Source: an uncultured Oscillospiraceae bacterium (GTDB taxonomy: Bacteria; Bacillota; Clostridia; Oscillospirales; Oscillospiraceae). Taken from it: 36,568 nucleotides of DNA. Positions 7,778 through 16,851 of this stretch are shown here, in pieces. Each line of letters opens with the position of its first letter. Within the stretch, counting starts at the first letter, position 1. The notes under the pieces are model-generated. The model ran no database searches. It was not told the DNA's origin and saw nothing but the letters and a program-made list of their open reading frames with translations. A program made the translations under genes and the position numbers. The stretch is from NCBI GenBank assembly GCA_934630495.1, contig CAKTVW010000024.1:1-36568 (forward strand), written 5' to 3'.

Positions 7778-8347
7778 ATGTTTGTCTTGACCGCCAAGCT
7801 CTCAAAAACAAAACTGATCGCAGCAGGGGTCGTACTGATCGCCGCGGTCGTGCTGATCGCGCTGTTGGTATCCGGCGGGGGTTCCCATGCCCCTTCAAAC
7901 GCGGCGCCGATGGGAGACACCAATGACGCAAGAGTCGCTTACCTTGCGACCTTCGGCTGGAGCGTCAATGCCGAGCCGAAGGAAACGCAGAAGGTAAAGA
8001 TACCCGATACCGCCGACAACAAGGTGTTCGCGCGCTATAACGATCTGCAGCTCAGTCAGGGGTTCGATCTGACCGATTTTGCGGGCAAGGACGTTATGCG
8101 CTATGTTTACGAAATTCTGAACTATCCGGACGCAAAGGAGCCGGTCTATGCAAGCATTCTGGTCTACGACGGTCATATCATCGGCGGCGATATCACAAAC
8201 ACCGCTCCGGACGGCGTGATCCACGGCTTTGCAAAGCCGGGCGGTGCCGCCGCGTCCGAAAGCACGGAAGCTTCGGAATCGACGGAGGCCTCCGAATCGA
8301 CGTCGGAGACTGCGGAGCCGACGGAGGCGACCGAAGCGTCAACATAA
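7778..8347 (+). CDS. DUF4830-type membrane-anchored protein
   Basis: The protein has 189 aa, with the start chosen at 7778 behind GGGGGG. A single N-terminal TM helix (about residues 10-31, TKLIAAGVVLIAAVVLIALLV) precedes an extracellular domain whose ARVAYLATFGWSVNAEP...VKIP pattern is the DUF4830 signature. The family has no known function. The last 30 or so residues are a Ser/Glu/Thr-rich repeat (AASESTEASESTEASESTSE), a flexible tail. The stop lies 11 nt before the -35 of the riboflavin transporter promoter. Confidence 0.78.
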   Translation: MFVLTAKLSKTKLIAAGVVLIAAVVLIALLVSGGGSHAPSNAAPMGDTNDARVAYLATFGWSVNAEPKETQKVKIPDTADNKVFARYNDLQLSQGFDLTDFAGKDVMRYVYEILNYPDAKEPVYASILVYDGHIIGGDITNTAPDGVIHGFAKPGGAAASESTEASESTEASESTSETAEPTEATEAST

Positions 8348-8357
8348 AAAACAGGGG

Positions 8358-8386
8358 TTGCAATCCGCCGCGCGGCCTGCTATAAT
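8358..8386 (+). promoter_or_regulatory. Promoter of the FMN-riboswitch/ribU transcript
   Basis: TTGCAA (8358-8363), a 17-bp spacer and a perfect TATAAT (8381-8386). Transcription should start near 8392-8394, at the first bases of the aptamer. Confidence 0.85.
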
Positions 8387-8393
8387 GGAGGCG

Positions 8394-8503
8394 CACTTCA
8401 GGGCAGGGTGAAATTCCCGACCGGCGGTAAAGTCCGCGAGCGCTTCGGCGCATGATTCGGTGAGATTCCGAGACCGACAGTAGAGTCTGGATGGAAGAAG
8501 CGT
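8394..8503 (+). ncRNA. FMN riboswitch (RFN element)
   Basis: The RFN consensus blocks are all present: CTTCAGGGCAGGGTGAAATTCCC (8396-8418), the GACCGGCGGTAAAGTCCGCGAG hairpin, GATTCGGTGAGATTCCGAGACCGACAGTAGAG (from 8455) and GTCTGGATGGAAGAAG (8486-8500). It is the leader of a riboflavin transporter gene, with a terminator between aptamer and start codon. FMN binding would therefore favour early termination and shut off riboflavin uptake. Confidence 0.97.
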
Positions 8504-8576
8504 TCCGGGAAAGCATTTTGACGGCTTGGCTGCGGTCGGCCCGTGCAGGTCCCCATGCGAATACTTTGTACATTCT

Positions 8577-8610
8577 GCCCGAAGGAGTTTTTCTCCTTCG
8601 GGCATTTTTT
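8577..8610 (+). terminator. Riboswitch expression-platform terminator
   Basis: A perfect 11-bp stem (8577-8587 with 8593-8603), a TTTTT loop and ATTTTTT. It lies 74 nt after the aptamer and just before the ribU ribosome binding site. Confidence 0.9.
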
Positions 8611-8622
8611 CGGAGGGTCATC

Positions 8623-9264
8623 ATGAAACACGAACAAACAAGAAAACTCACCGTAACGGCAATGCTGGCGGCGCTTGCCTTTGTCGCCGTAGCGCTCCTT
8701 CGCTTCCCGGTCGTTTTATTCCTGAGCTATGAGCCGAAGGACGTCATTATCGCGTTCGGCGGCTTTCTCTACGGCCCGCTGACCGCGCTGGCAATCTCCG
8801 TGGTAGTCTCGCTGGCGGAAATGCTGACGATCAGCTCAACGGGCTGGATCGGTTTTGTCATGAACGTCCTGAGCAGCGCCGCCTTCGCCTGCACCGCCGC
8901 TCTGGTATACAAGAAAAAGCATACGCTCACGGGAGCGGCGGTCGGTCTGGTGCTCGGCACGCTTGCAATGACCGCACTGATGCTGCTGTGGAATTACGTT
9001 CTCACGCCGCTCTACATGGGGACGCCGCGCGCCGACCTCGCGGCAATGCTCGTTCCCGTATTTCTTCCCTTTAATCTGCTCAAGGGCGGTCTCAACAGCG
9101 CGATCGCCATCTACCTCTACCGCCCGACGGTACAGGGTCTGCGGCGCATAAACCTGTTCCCGCAAAGCGCCGGTACGCCGAGCGGCGCCGCCGAAAAGCG
9201 GATCGTCTGGATCGCCGCAGGAGTCGTACTGGCGGCCTGTGTTGTTTTGCTGATTTTATTATAA
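8623..9264 (+). CDS. ribU: Riboflavin ECF transporter S component
   Basis: The protein has 213 aa; the ATG is preceded by CGGAGGG. It is hydrophobic with about six TM segments and has the RibU-type regions KLTVTAMLAALAFVAV near the N-terminus, LSYEPKDVIIAFGGFLYGPLTAL and STGWIGFVMNVLSSAAF. RibU is the substrate-binding membrane subunit and needs the shared EcfA, EcfA' and EcfT energising module, which is not in this window (typical of group II ECF systems). The FMN riboswitch upstream independently supports riboflavin as substrate. Confidence 0.95.
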   Translation: MKHEQTRKLTVTAMLAALAFVAVALLRFPVVLFLSYEPKDVIIAFGGFLYGPLTALAISVVVSLAEMLTISSTGWIGFVMNVLSSAAFACTAALVYKKKHTLTGAAVGLVLGTLAMTALMLLWNYVLTPLYMGTPRADLAAMLVPVFLPFNLLKGGLNSAIAIYLYRPTVQGLRRINLFPQSAGTPSGAAEKRIVWIAAGVVLAACVVLLILL

Positions 9265-9342
9265 CACGGGTTCGTTTATAATTTGTTACGAATTTGTATC
9301 TTTTGTCATTTTTAGACGTGTCTATTTCCGCCCGTACCGCCG

Positions 9343-11112
9343 TCAGCCGTCGGTCGGCTGAAACTGACTGTTATACAGGACGCTGTAAAAGCCGTTTTTC
9401 GCCAGCAGCTCGTCGTGCGTTCCCTGCTCGATGATCTTGCCGTCGCGCATCACAAGGATCAGCGAGGCGTTACGGATCGTGGACAGCCGATGCGCAACGA
9501 CAAAGCTCGTTCTTCCCTGCATCAGCTTGTCAAACGCCTCTTGGATCTGCATTTCCGTGCGGGTGTCGATGCTGGAGGTGGCCTCGTCCAGGATCAGCAT
9601 CGGCGGCAGGCAGAGCATGACGCGCGTAATGCACAGGAGCTGCTTTTGTCCCTGACTGATGCTTCCCTCATTGAGGACCGTGTCGAGGCCCTGCGGGAGC
9701 CGCTCGATAAATTCCAGACTGTGCGCCTCGGCGGCAGCGCGGAGAATTTCCCCGTCCGTCGCCTCGGGCTTGCCGAAGCGAATGTTTTCGCGCACCGTGC
9801 CGTTCTTGATCCAAGTGTCCTGCAGCACCATTCCGAAGCTTCCGCGCAGAGAATGTCTGGACAGCTCCGTGATCGGGCGGCCGTCAATGCGGATGCTGCC
9901 CCCGTCGACATCGTAAAACCGCATCAGCAGATTGATGAGCGTCGTTTTGCCGCAGCCGGTCGGCCCGACAATGGCGACGCGCATACCGGGCGCGGCGCGG
10001 AGCGTAAAGTTCTCAATAAGACTCCGGCTCTTATCGTAGCTGAAGCTGACGTTTTGAAGCTCCACGCTTCCCCTGACGCCCTCGAGCACGCCGTCTGCGT
10101 CCTCGCTTTCCTCCGGCTCCTCGAGAAGCGCAAAAATGCGGGAGGCGCAGGCCAGCGCATTCTGCATTTCCGTAATGACGGAGCTGATGTCGTTAAAGGG
10201 CTTCATATACTGATTCGCGTAGGAGAGCAGGACGGACAGGCCGCCGACCGTCAGCGAAGCGGGGATCATCAAAGCACCGACCAGCGCCACCACCGCGTAG
10301 ATCACGCTGTTGACAAAGCGCGTCGACGGATTCGTCAGGCTGCTGTAAAACACGGCCTGTCGGCTGCACTGCTCAAGCTCCTCATTGACCTCGGCAAACC
10401 GCGCGGAGGAACGTTTTTCATACCCGAAGGCCTTGACGACCTTCTGATTTCCGATCAGCTCCTCGATCAGCGACGTCTGACGGCCTCTCGTCTCGCTCTG
10501 CCTGCGGAACAGTCGATATGAGCGCGTAGAAATAAACTTCGCGACCAAAAAGCTCAGCGGCGTCAGAAGGATCACCAGCAGCGTAATGGTCACATTCTTG
10601 GTGAACATGAAGATAAGCGTAACGACGACCGTGACAATACCGGAAAAGAGCTGCGTAAAGCCGAGCAGCAGGCCGTCGGAGAGCACATCCGCGTCGGAGA
10701 TCACACGGCTCACGATATCGCCGGAGCTGTGGCGGTCAAGATAGGACAGCGGGAGCTTCTGGATCCGCGTGATCGCCTGCGTGCGGAGGTCCTGCACGAT
10801 GCGGAAGGTCATGCGATTGTTGATAAGGTTCATGACCCATGTGGCCAGCGCCGACACGCCGACAAACAGGAGTATTTTTCTTAAATACACCCACATTGCG
10901 GCAAAATCGACGCTTCCCTCTCCGATGATCTCGTCGATCGCGCTGCCGAACAGGATGGGGACATATAGCTGCAAAATCACGCTCACGGCGGCAAGCAGGA
11001 TGCTCAGGACAAGGAGCGGGCGGTATTTTTTGGTCGCCGCCAGCAGCTTTTTGAGGGTCTGCCTGCCGTTTTTCGCGCCGGAACGTGCTTCCGGTGTTTT
11101 TTTATTGCGCAT
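9343..11112 (-). CDS. ABC exporter half-transporter, subunit with the consensus Walker B
   Basis: The protein has 589 aa from the ATG at 11112, with GGGGAGG 8 nt upstream; a GTG at 11121 is the alternative. Six TM segments occupy about residues 30-320, followed by an ATPase domain with Walker A GPTGCGKTT, Walker B MLILDEATSSID and H-loop VVAHRLSTI, all consensus. The signature motif is altered: SISQGQKQLLCITR where LSGGQ is expected. The upstream gene has the complementary pattern and overlaps by 11 nt, so the two form a heterodimer of the TM287/288, BmrCD or LmrCD type. Substrate is unknown; drugs, lipids or peptides are all possible. Confidence 0.92.
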   Translation of the reverse strand: MRNKKTPEARSGAKNGRQTLKKLLAATKKYRPLLVLSILLAAVSVILQLYVPILFGSAIDEIIGEGSVDFAAMWVYLRKILLFVGVSALATWVMNLINNRMTFRIVQDLRTQAITRIQKLPLSYLDRHSSGDIVSRVISDADVLSDGLLLGFTQLFSGIVTVVVTLIFMFTKNVTITLLVILLTPLSFLVAKFISTRSYRLFRRQSETRGRQTSLIEELIGNQKVVKAFGYEKRSSARFAEVNEELEQCSRQAVFYSSLTNPSTRFVNSVIYAVVALVGALMIPASLTVGGLSVLLSYANQYMKPFNDISSVITEMQNALACASRIFALLEEPEESEDADGVLEGVRGSVELQNVSFSYDKSRSLIENFTLRAAPGMRVAIVGPTGCGKTTLINLLMRFYDVDGGSIRIDGRPITELSRHSLRGSFGMVLQDTWIKNGTVRENIRFGKPEATDGEILRAAAEAHSLEFIERLPQGLDTVLNEGSISQGQKQLLCITRVMLCLPPMLILDEATSSIDTRTEMQIQEAFDKLMQGRTSFVVAHRLSTIRNASLILVMRDGKIIEQGTHDELLAKNGFYSVLYNSQFQPTDG

Positions 11113-12853
11113 TTTCGACACCTCCCCGCTCGCGTTCCTCCGGGAACTGCGAGAAATAGATCTCGCGGTAGACCGCGCAGGTGCGCATCAGCTCGTCGTG
11201 CGTTCCGTTTCCGACGAGTCTGCCGTTATCCAGCACCAAAATCCGATCCGCCTGACGAATCCCGGCAATACGCTGGGATACCAAAAATACCGTCGTATCT
11301 CCGCTCATGGAGTGGATGGCTCTGCGCAATGCCGCGTCGGTCGCGAAGTCCAGTGCGCTGGAGCTGTCGTCAAGGATCAATATTTCGGGCTTTTTTACGA
11401 GCGTGCGGGCGATGGAGAGCCGCTGGCGCTGACCGCCGGAGAGATTCGCGCCGTTTTGCTCCAGCACGAAATCCAGCTTTCCGTCCTTGCCCTCGACGAC
11501 CTCCTTCGCCTGTGCGATCGTCAGCGCGTTCCACAGCGCCGCGTCGTCGGCCGTCTCGTCGCCCCATTGCAGGTTTTCGCGGATGCTTCCGGAAAAGAGA
11601 ACGGCCTTCTGCTGCACGACGCCGACCTTGGCGCAGAGAGAGTCGCGCGGATAATCGCGCACGTCGCTGCCGTCGACGCGGACGCTGCCGTCCGTTGCGT
11701 CGTAAAAACGCGGGATCAGGCTGACCAGCGTCGTTTTGCCGCTGCCCGTGCCGCCGATCACGCCCACCGTCTGACCTTTTTCGACGTCAAAGCTGATATG
11801 CTCCAAGCTCGGCGCGGCCGCGCCCGCATAGGTGAACGTCACATCGCGGAACGAAACTGCCCGTCCGTCCGCCGCGTTCTCCGCCGCGGAGCACTGCGGG
11901 TAGGACATCCCCGGCCGAACCTTCAGGATGCCCGTCACGCGCTCGGCGCAGGCTGCCGATTTATTCAGCGTGATGATGAGCGAAGCCAGCTTAATCAGCT
12001 CCACGATGATCTGAAGCATATAATTATAGAGTGCGACGGCCTCGCCCTGCTTCATCAGGCCGAGATTGACCTGCAGTCCGGCGCGGTCGATCAGCAGTAC
12101 CGTTGCAATGTTAATGATCACATACGTCAGAGGATTGAGCAGCGCCGAAATGCGGCCGACAAGCTCGTTCAGACGGGTAAGCGCACGGTTGCTTTCCTCA
12201 AACTCCTCGACCGATCGCGCTTCGCGGCAAAATGCGCGGATCACCCGCACGCCCGTCAGATTCTCGCGTGCCAGACCCGTTACGCGGTCAAGCCCGTTCT
12301 GTGCTTTTTTGAACATGGGGATGCTGACGAGCATAATAAAGAACACGACGGCAAACAGCACCGGGATCGTCACGGCAAAGATCGCCGCGCAGCGCACATT
12401 GATCGTAAAGGCCATGACCATTGCGCCGAAGACGATAAACGGACTGCGCAGCAGCAGCCGAAGGCCCATGTTCAGCCCGTTCTGCACCTGATTGACGTCG
12501 GCGCTCAGGCGCGTGATGAGCGTGTCCGTTCCGAGCGTGTCCAGCTCGGCAAAGGAGAGGCTCTGGATATGGTCATACGCCGCCTGCCGCAGCGACGACG
12601 CCGCGCCGACACTGGCCTTCGCCGCAAAATACTGCGCGGTCACGCTGCACGCCAGTCCGACCGCGGCCATCAGCAGCAGGATTGCAAAGCAGCCGAAAAT
12701 ATAACTGCGGTCGCCGTTCGCGACGCCGACGTCGATCATTTTCGCCACAACAACGGGAACGAGCAGATCAAAGCCCGCCTCCAAGAGCTTAAAAAACGGC
12801 GCCAAAATGCTTTCCGCGCGATAGCGCCTGAGATATGTCCAAAGGCCCTTCAT
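11102..12853 (-). CDS. ABC exporter half-transporter, subunit with degenerate ATP site
   Basis: The protein has 583 aa with a GGAGG start. Six TM segments precede an ATPase domain with Walker A GGTGSGKTT and a perfect signature LSGGQRQRLSIARTL. However, Walker B reads ILILDDSSSALD, with Asp in place of the catalytic Glu, and the H-loop reads LVSQRIAGI, with Gln for His. In heterodimeric exporters one composite site uses Walker A/B/H of one chain and the signature of the other, and is often inactive. This chain plus the SQGQ signature of its partner make exactly that site. The gene is first in the pair, just after the mbl terminator. Confidence 0.92.
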   Translation of the reverse strand: MKGLWTYLRRYRAESILAPFFKLLEAGFDLLVPVVVAKMIDVGVANGDRSYIFGCFAILLLMAAVGLACSVTAQYFAAKASVGAASSLRQAAYDHIQSLSFAELDTLGTDTLITRLSADVNQVQNGLNMGLRLLLRSPFIVFGAMVMAFTINVRCAAIFAVTIPVLFAVVFFIMLVSIPMFKKAQNGLDRVTGLARENLTGVRVIRAFCREARSVEEFEESNRALTRLNELVGRISALLNPLTYVIINIATVLLIDRAGLQVNLGLMKQGEAVALYNYMLQIIVELIKLASLIITLNKSAACAERVTGILKVRPGMSYPQCSAAENAADGRAVSFRDVTFTYAGAAAPSLEHISFDVEKGQTVGVIGGTGSGKTTLVSLIPRFYDATDGSVRVDGSDVRDYPRDSLCAKVGVVQQKAVLFSGSIRENLQWGDETADDAALWNALTIAQAKEVVEGKDGKLDFVLEQNGANLSGGQRQRLSIARTLVKKPEILILDDSSSALDFATDAALRRAIHSMSGDTTVFLVSQRIAGIRQADRILVLDNGRLVGNGTHDELMRTCAVYREIYFSQFPEERERGGVENAQ

Positions 12854-12875
12854 ATACTCCCTCCAAAATCATTTT

Positions 12876-12932
12876 CACAAAACGAAAGCTCGTCCGCAAA
12901 GGAAGCGACGCCTTTGCAGAGAGCTTTCGTTT
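12876..12932 (-). terminator. Terminator after mbl/mreB
   Basis: The 12-bp outer stem AAACGAAAGCTC/GAGCTTTCGTTT (12880-12891, 12921-12932) encloses a second 7-bp stem GCAAAGG/CCTTTGC. On the minus strand it ends in TTTTGTG. It falls between mbl and the ABC exporter pair, about 27 nt before the exporter start. Confidence 0.82.
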
Positions 12933-12944
12933 ATCGTCGGGCGA

Positions 12945-13976
12945 TTATTCACGCAGCAGGCGGCGGCGGGCAATGTTGATCGTGCCCTCCTGCATGTGGT
13001 TGATCCACGCAAGGCTCTTTCCGCAGCCGTAGGCGACGCAGCTATCGGCGTCGTCGGCCAGCATACAGGGAATCTCCGTCCGCTCCTGAAGAAGCTGATC
13101 CATGCCGTAGAGCAGACTGCCGCCGCCGGTCAGAACGATGCCGTTTCCGGCAATGTCCGCCACAAGCTCCGGCGTCGTTTCCTCCAGCACGTCGAGCACC
13201 TTGTCGCAGATCTGCCGTGCCGGGCGCTTGAGCGCCTCGAGCATATCCGCCGTCGTCAGCTCGATCTCGCGGGCCAGACCGGTTTTAAGGTCGCGTCCCT
13301 TGACCGTCATGGTAAGCTGCTCCGGGCGGGGATAGACACAGCCGATGGACAGCTTGATCTCCTCGGCGGTGCTGCTTCCGATCACAACGCCGTAATGCCG
13401 ACGGACATACTTGACGATCGCCTGATCGAACTCCATGCCCGCGACCTTGATCGACGCCGAATTTGCGATGCCGTTCATGGAAATCACGCCGATATCGGTC
13501 GTTCCGCCGCCGATATCCACGATCATTTTGCCGTCCGGGGCGTTGATATCGAGCTGTGCGCCCAGCGCCGCCGCCAGAGGCTCCTCGATCAGATACACGC
13601 GGCGTGCGCCGGCCTCCATCGCCGCCTGAATGACCGCGCGTTCCTCGACCTCGGTGATGTCGCTCGGAACGCAGACGATCATACGCGGCTTGACGATGGC
13701 ATGCTTGACGACGCGGCGGATCATTTCCGTCAACATCTGCGCCGTCAGCTCGTAGTCGGAGATCGCGCCGTCCTTGAGCGGATGGATCGCCGCCACATTG
13801 CCGGGCGTTCTGCCGAGCATGTTCCGCGCCGCCGCGCCGACCTGCAAGACCTTGCCGTTGTTCTTGTCCAGCGCGACCACGGACGGCTCGCGCAGCATGA
13901 TGCCCTTACCGGCCGCATAGATCAGGACATTGGAGGTTCCCAAATCGATCCCTAAATCCTTGGAAAAAAATAACAT
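12945..13976 (-). CDS. mbl: Rod-shape actin homologue, MreB/Mbl family
   Basis: The protein has 343 aa. The ATG at 13976 gives the usual N-terminus FFSKDLGIDLGTSNVLIY; a GTG at 13985 overlapping the comFC stop is possible. Actin-fold phosphate-binding loops are visible as DLGTSN near the start, DIGGGTTDIGVIS mid-protein and GGGSLLYG near the C-terminus, and IHPLKDGAISDY is typical. MreB-family filaments guide lateral wall synthesis. No mreCD is attached, which suits Mbl or MreBH rather than the mreBCD-linked MreB; the paralogue cannot be settled from this window. Last gene of the recD2-comFC operon. Confidence 0.9.
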   Translation of the reverse strand: MLFFSKDLGIDLGTSNVLIYAAGKGIMLREPSVVALDKNNGKVLQVGAAARNMLGRTPGNVAAIHPLKDGAISDYELTAQMLTEMIRRVVKHAIVKPRMIVCVPSDITEVEERAVIQAAMEAGARRVYLIEEPLAAALGAQLDINAPDGKMIVDIGGGTTDIGVISMNGIANSASIKVAGMEFDQAIVKYVRRHYGVVIGSSTAEEIKLSIGCVYPRPEQLTMTVKGRDLKTGLAREIELTTADMLEALKRPARQICDKVLDVLEETTPELVADIAGNGIVLTGGGSLLYGMDQLLQERTEIPCMLADDADSCVAYGCGKSLAWINHMQEGTINIARRRLLRE

Positions 13977-13981
13977 AATCG

Positions 13982-14641
13982 TCACCTACTGTCTTTGTTT
14001 CTGACTGCGGCAAGCGTTGCGCAGAAGACCTCCGCCGCGCCCGCCGTTTTCAGTACGCGGCTGCACTCGGAGAGCGTCGCGCCGCTGGTAATCACATCGT
14101 CGATCAGGAGCACCCGTCTGCCTGCAAAGCCCTCGGGATGCACCGCCTCATAGGCGTTGAGCACATTGGCCCGCCGCCGATCATGCTCCCTGATCCCCGA
14201 CTGCGGCGGGTTATTGCGTTTCTTGCGGAGCGTCTGCGTACAGGGTACGCCCAGCTCCGACGCGACCGCCTGCGCAAGCAAAAGGCTCTGGTCATAGCCG
14301 CGTTCGCGCCTTCTGCGGCTGCTCACGGGCACCCACGTCAGCACGTCAAATTCTGCGCGGCAGCGCAGGAGCATCATTGCCAGCTCTTTGCCGTATGCTT
14401 CGGCGTACTGCGGCATTCCGCTGAATTTATAGCGCCGAACGGACTCGGCGACCGTGTCCTCGTAATAATAGACCGATCGGCAGCAGCGGAAGAACTCGCC
14501 GCGCTCGATGCTCTCCGTCACGTTCGGAAGCGCCGCGCGGCATTTCGCGCAGATATCCGTCTCGTTTTTTCTCAGGAGCCGCCTACAGAAGACGCACTTC
14601 GGCGGGTAGAGCAGCGCAAGGAGGGTATCAAGCGGCTTCAT
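13982..14641 (-). CDS. comFC: ComF-family protein (phosphoribosyltransferase-like)
   Basis: The protein has 219 aa. The N-terminal zinc-finger-like cysteines CVFCRRLL and CAKC are followed by a phosphoribosyltransferase fold with the PRPP-loop motif VLLIDDVITSGAT and the ComF pattern RRRRERGYDQSLLLAQAVA. In naturally competent bacteria ComFC supports uptake of transforming DNA, but homologues occur widely in non-competent Clostridia. It overlaps recD2 by 4 nt, so the two are translationally coupled. Confidence 0.93.
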   Translation of the reverse strand: MKPLDTLLALLYPPKCVFCRRLLRKNETDICAKCRAALPNVTESIERGEFFRCCRSVYYYEDTVAESVRRYKFSGMPQYAEAYGKELAMMLLRCRAEFDVLTWVPVSSRRRRERGYDQSLLLAQAVASELGVPCTQTLRKKRNNPPQSGIREHDRRRANVLNAYEAVHPEGFAGRRVLLIDDVITSGATLSECSRVLKTAGAAEVFCATLAAVRNKDSR

Positions 14642-16851
14642 GCGCCGCTCCCGTCCATGAGACGACGGTACAGGCCGCTGTAGCGCTTATTGCGGCGGTT
14701 GTTCTGCGTCATTTGGGCAATGATCTCCTCATTGCCGACGGCGATCAGCAGCTCCCGTGCGCGGGTGATCGCGGTATAGAGCACGCCGCGCGTCAGAAGC
14801 ATCGGTGCACCCGGGCAGGCGACAAATATCACCACCCGATATTCACTGCCCTGACTCTTATGCGCGGTAATGGCATAAGCCAGCTCCAGCTCCGGCAGCA
14901 TGTCCGCGTCGTAGACCGCCTCGCGGTCGTCGAAGCGCAGGATGATCTGGTCCTCATGCGGGTCGATGGAGACGATCGTGCCGATGTCTCCGTTAAAGAT
15001 ACCCGTACCGACCATGCCGTTTCGCCGTTTCCAGATAATATCGTAATTGTTGCGGATCTGCATGATCCGATCTCCCTCGCGGAAGCAGGTATCGCCGCAA
15101 AAGCGTTCCTTTTTTGTCGGCATCGGCGGGTTCAGCGCCGCCTGCAGGGCACGGTTAAGCTGCTGCGTCCCCGTTGCGCCCTTCCGCGTCGGGCTGATGA
15201 CCTGAATCTCGGAGGACGGGACCCCCATATTCTTCGGAAGACGCGTCGCGCAAAGCTCCGCGACGGTCTGTACCACGCTTTCCGGCGAACGCCGCTTGAG
15301 AAAGAAGAAATCGCGGTCCTTGGCGCTCAGCTCGGGGAGGCGTCCCTGATTCACGGCATGTGCATTCATGACGATCAGGCTTTTCCGCGCCTGCCGAAAG
15401 ATCTCGGTCAGCCGGACTGTTCTCACCGCGCCGCTGCGGATGAGGTCGGAGAAAAGATTTCCCGCGCCGACACTCGGAAGCTGGTCGGGGTCGCCGACCA
15501 GGATCAGCGCGGCATTTTCGGGAAGCGCCTTCAGTAGGCTGTGCATTAAAAGCACATCCACCATGGACATTTCGTCAACGATCACGGCGTCGCATTTAAG
15601 CGGCTCGTCCTCGTCGTGTACAAAATACATTTCGCCCGTCTCCGGCGAGATCTGCGCCTCCAGCAGTCGATGGATCGTAGAGGCTTCGCAGCCCGTCAGC
15701 TCCGTCAGCCGTTTAGCGGCGCGGCCGGTCGGCGCGGCAAGCAGCGTTTTGCGGTGCATACGGTCAAATACGGAAAGAATGCCCGCCAGCGTCGTCGTCT
15801 TTCCTGTGCCCGGCCCGCCCGTCAGGATCAGCAGCCGCTGCTCCGCAGCGGCACACACCGCCTCCTGCTGCAGGGCGCTGTAGGCGATCCCCTGCTCCGC
15901 CTCGACGGAGGCGATCAGCGACGCGGCGTTTGCAAGCGGCTGCGCGGGGATCGACGCCATGTGCAGCACACGGGATACGATCTCCGTCTCCGCCTCGTAA
16001 TATTCCGGCAGATATACCGCCGTCAGTCCGGCGATCTGCGTGGTATCCGCCTGTCCAAGCTCACACAGCCGATCGATCGACGCAAGGATCGTGCCGTCGT
16101 CGAGCGAAAGCAGCGCGGCCGTCGCAGCGGCAAGCTTGTCCGCCGGCAGAAACGTATGTCCGTTATTCAGATTATGCCGCAGCTCGAAGATCACGGCGGC
16201 ATCCACGCGCCGCGCATCGGCACCGTCCATTCCCTGCTCCAGCGCCAGCGCGTCGGCGCTGACAAAGGGCGCGCCGAACTGCGGGCGGGTCAGCAGATAG
16301 GGGTTTTCGCGAAGCAGCTCCAAGGAACGCTCTCCGTAGACCCGATAGACCCGCACGGCGATATCCGCCGGGATGCGGTAGGCGGCAAGATATTCGATCA
16401 GTCTGCGGACGCCGATCTGCTTGCGGAAGGAGGCGCCCATTTCCAGCGCCTTCTTCATGGAGATCCCTTCGATCTCGGCAAGCCGTTCGGGCTGCGCATC
16501 AAGGACCTTGAGCGCGTCCTCTCCGAAGCGTTCGACGATCTTCGCGGCGGTCTTCGGCCCGACGCCGCGCACGGCGCGGGAGGAGAGGTATGCCTCGATC
16601 TCCGCGCGGGAATCGGGCAGCAGCCGTTCGAGAAACTCCGCTTCAAACTGCCGCCCGTAGGCGCTGTGCGTCGTCCATTTCCCGGTAACGATCAGCCGCT
16701 CGCCCGCGACGGGCACCGGGATCGTCCCGACAACGGTAATGAGAGAGCCGTCCTCACATTCAAGCCGGATGACGGCATACGCGTTTTCCGGATTCTGGAA
16801 TACCACAGCGGCGATCGTACCGCTAATCAGCTCCTGTTCCAAGCTCCTCAT
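14638..16851 (-). CDS. recD2: ATP-dependent RecD2-like DNA helicase
   Basis: The 737-aa protein is the usual RecD2 length. The N-terminal OB-like region (GTIAAVVFQNPENAYAVIRLE) and helix-hairpin-helix repeats (VGPKTAAKIVERFG) precede the SF1 motor: Walker A LTGGPGTGKTTTL (about residue 348), VDEMSMVD (motif II), GDPDQLPSVGAGNL (motif III), and the C-terminal ITAHKSQGSEYRVV and YTAITRARE (motifs V/VI). RecD2 is a 5'-3' helicase used in repair without RecBC. It overlaps comFC by 4 nt, and the small upstream gene overlaps it by 29 nt. Confidence 0.96.
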   Translation of the reverse strand: MRSLEQELISGTIAAVVFQNPENAYAVIRLECEDGSLITVVGTIPVPVAGERLIVTGKWTTHSAYGRQFEAEFLERLLPDSRAEIEAYLSSRAVRGVGPKTAAKIVERFGEDALKVLDAQPERLAEIEGISMKKALEMGASFRKQIGVRRLIEYLAAYRIPADIAVRVYRVYGERSLELLRENPYLLTRPQFGAPFVSADALALEQGMDGADARRVDAAVIFELRHNLNNGHTFLPADKLAAATAALLSLDDGTILASIDRLCELGQADTTQIAGLTAVYLPEYYEAETEIVSRVLHMASIPAQPLANAASLIASVEAEQGIAYSALQQEAVCAAAEQRLLILTGGPGTGKTTTLAGILSVFDRMHRKTLLAAPTGRAAKRLTELTGCEASTIHRLLEAQISPETGEMYFVHDEDEPLKCDAVIVDEMSMVDVLLMHSLLKALPENAALILVGDPDQLPSVGAGNLFSDLIRSGAVRTVRLTEIFRQARKSLIVMNAHAVNQGRLPELSAKDRDFFFLKRRSPESVVQTVAELCATRLPKNMGVPSSEIQVISPTRKGATGTQQLNRALQAALNPPMPTKKERFCGDTCFREGDRIMQIRNNYDIIWKRRNGMVGTGIFNGDIGTIVSIDPHEDQIILRFDDREAVYDADMLPELELAYAITAHKSQGSEYRVVIFVACPGAPMLLTRGVLYTAITRARELLIAVGNEEIIAQMTQNNRRNKRYSGLYRRLMDGSGA

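Noticed and set aside
10769..12979. A 736-codon plus-strand open frame opposite the ABC exporter genes
   Set aside because: Shadow frame of high-GC coding sequence; both minus-strand genes have clear motifs and ribosome sites.
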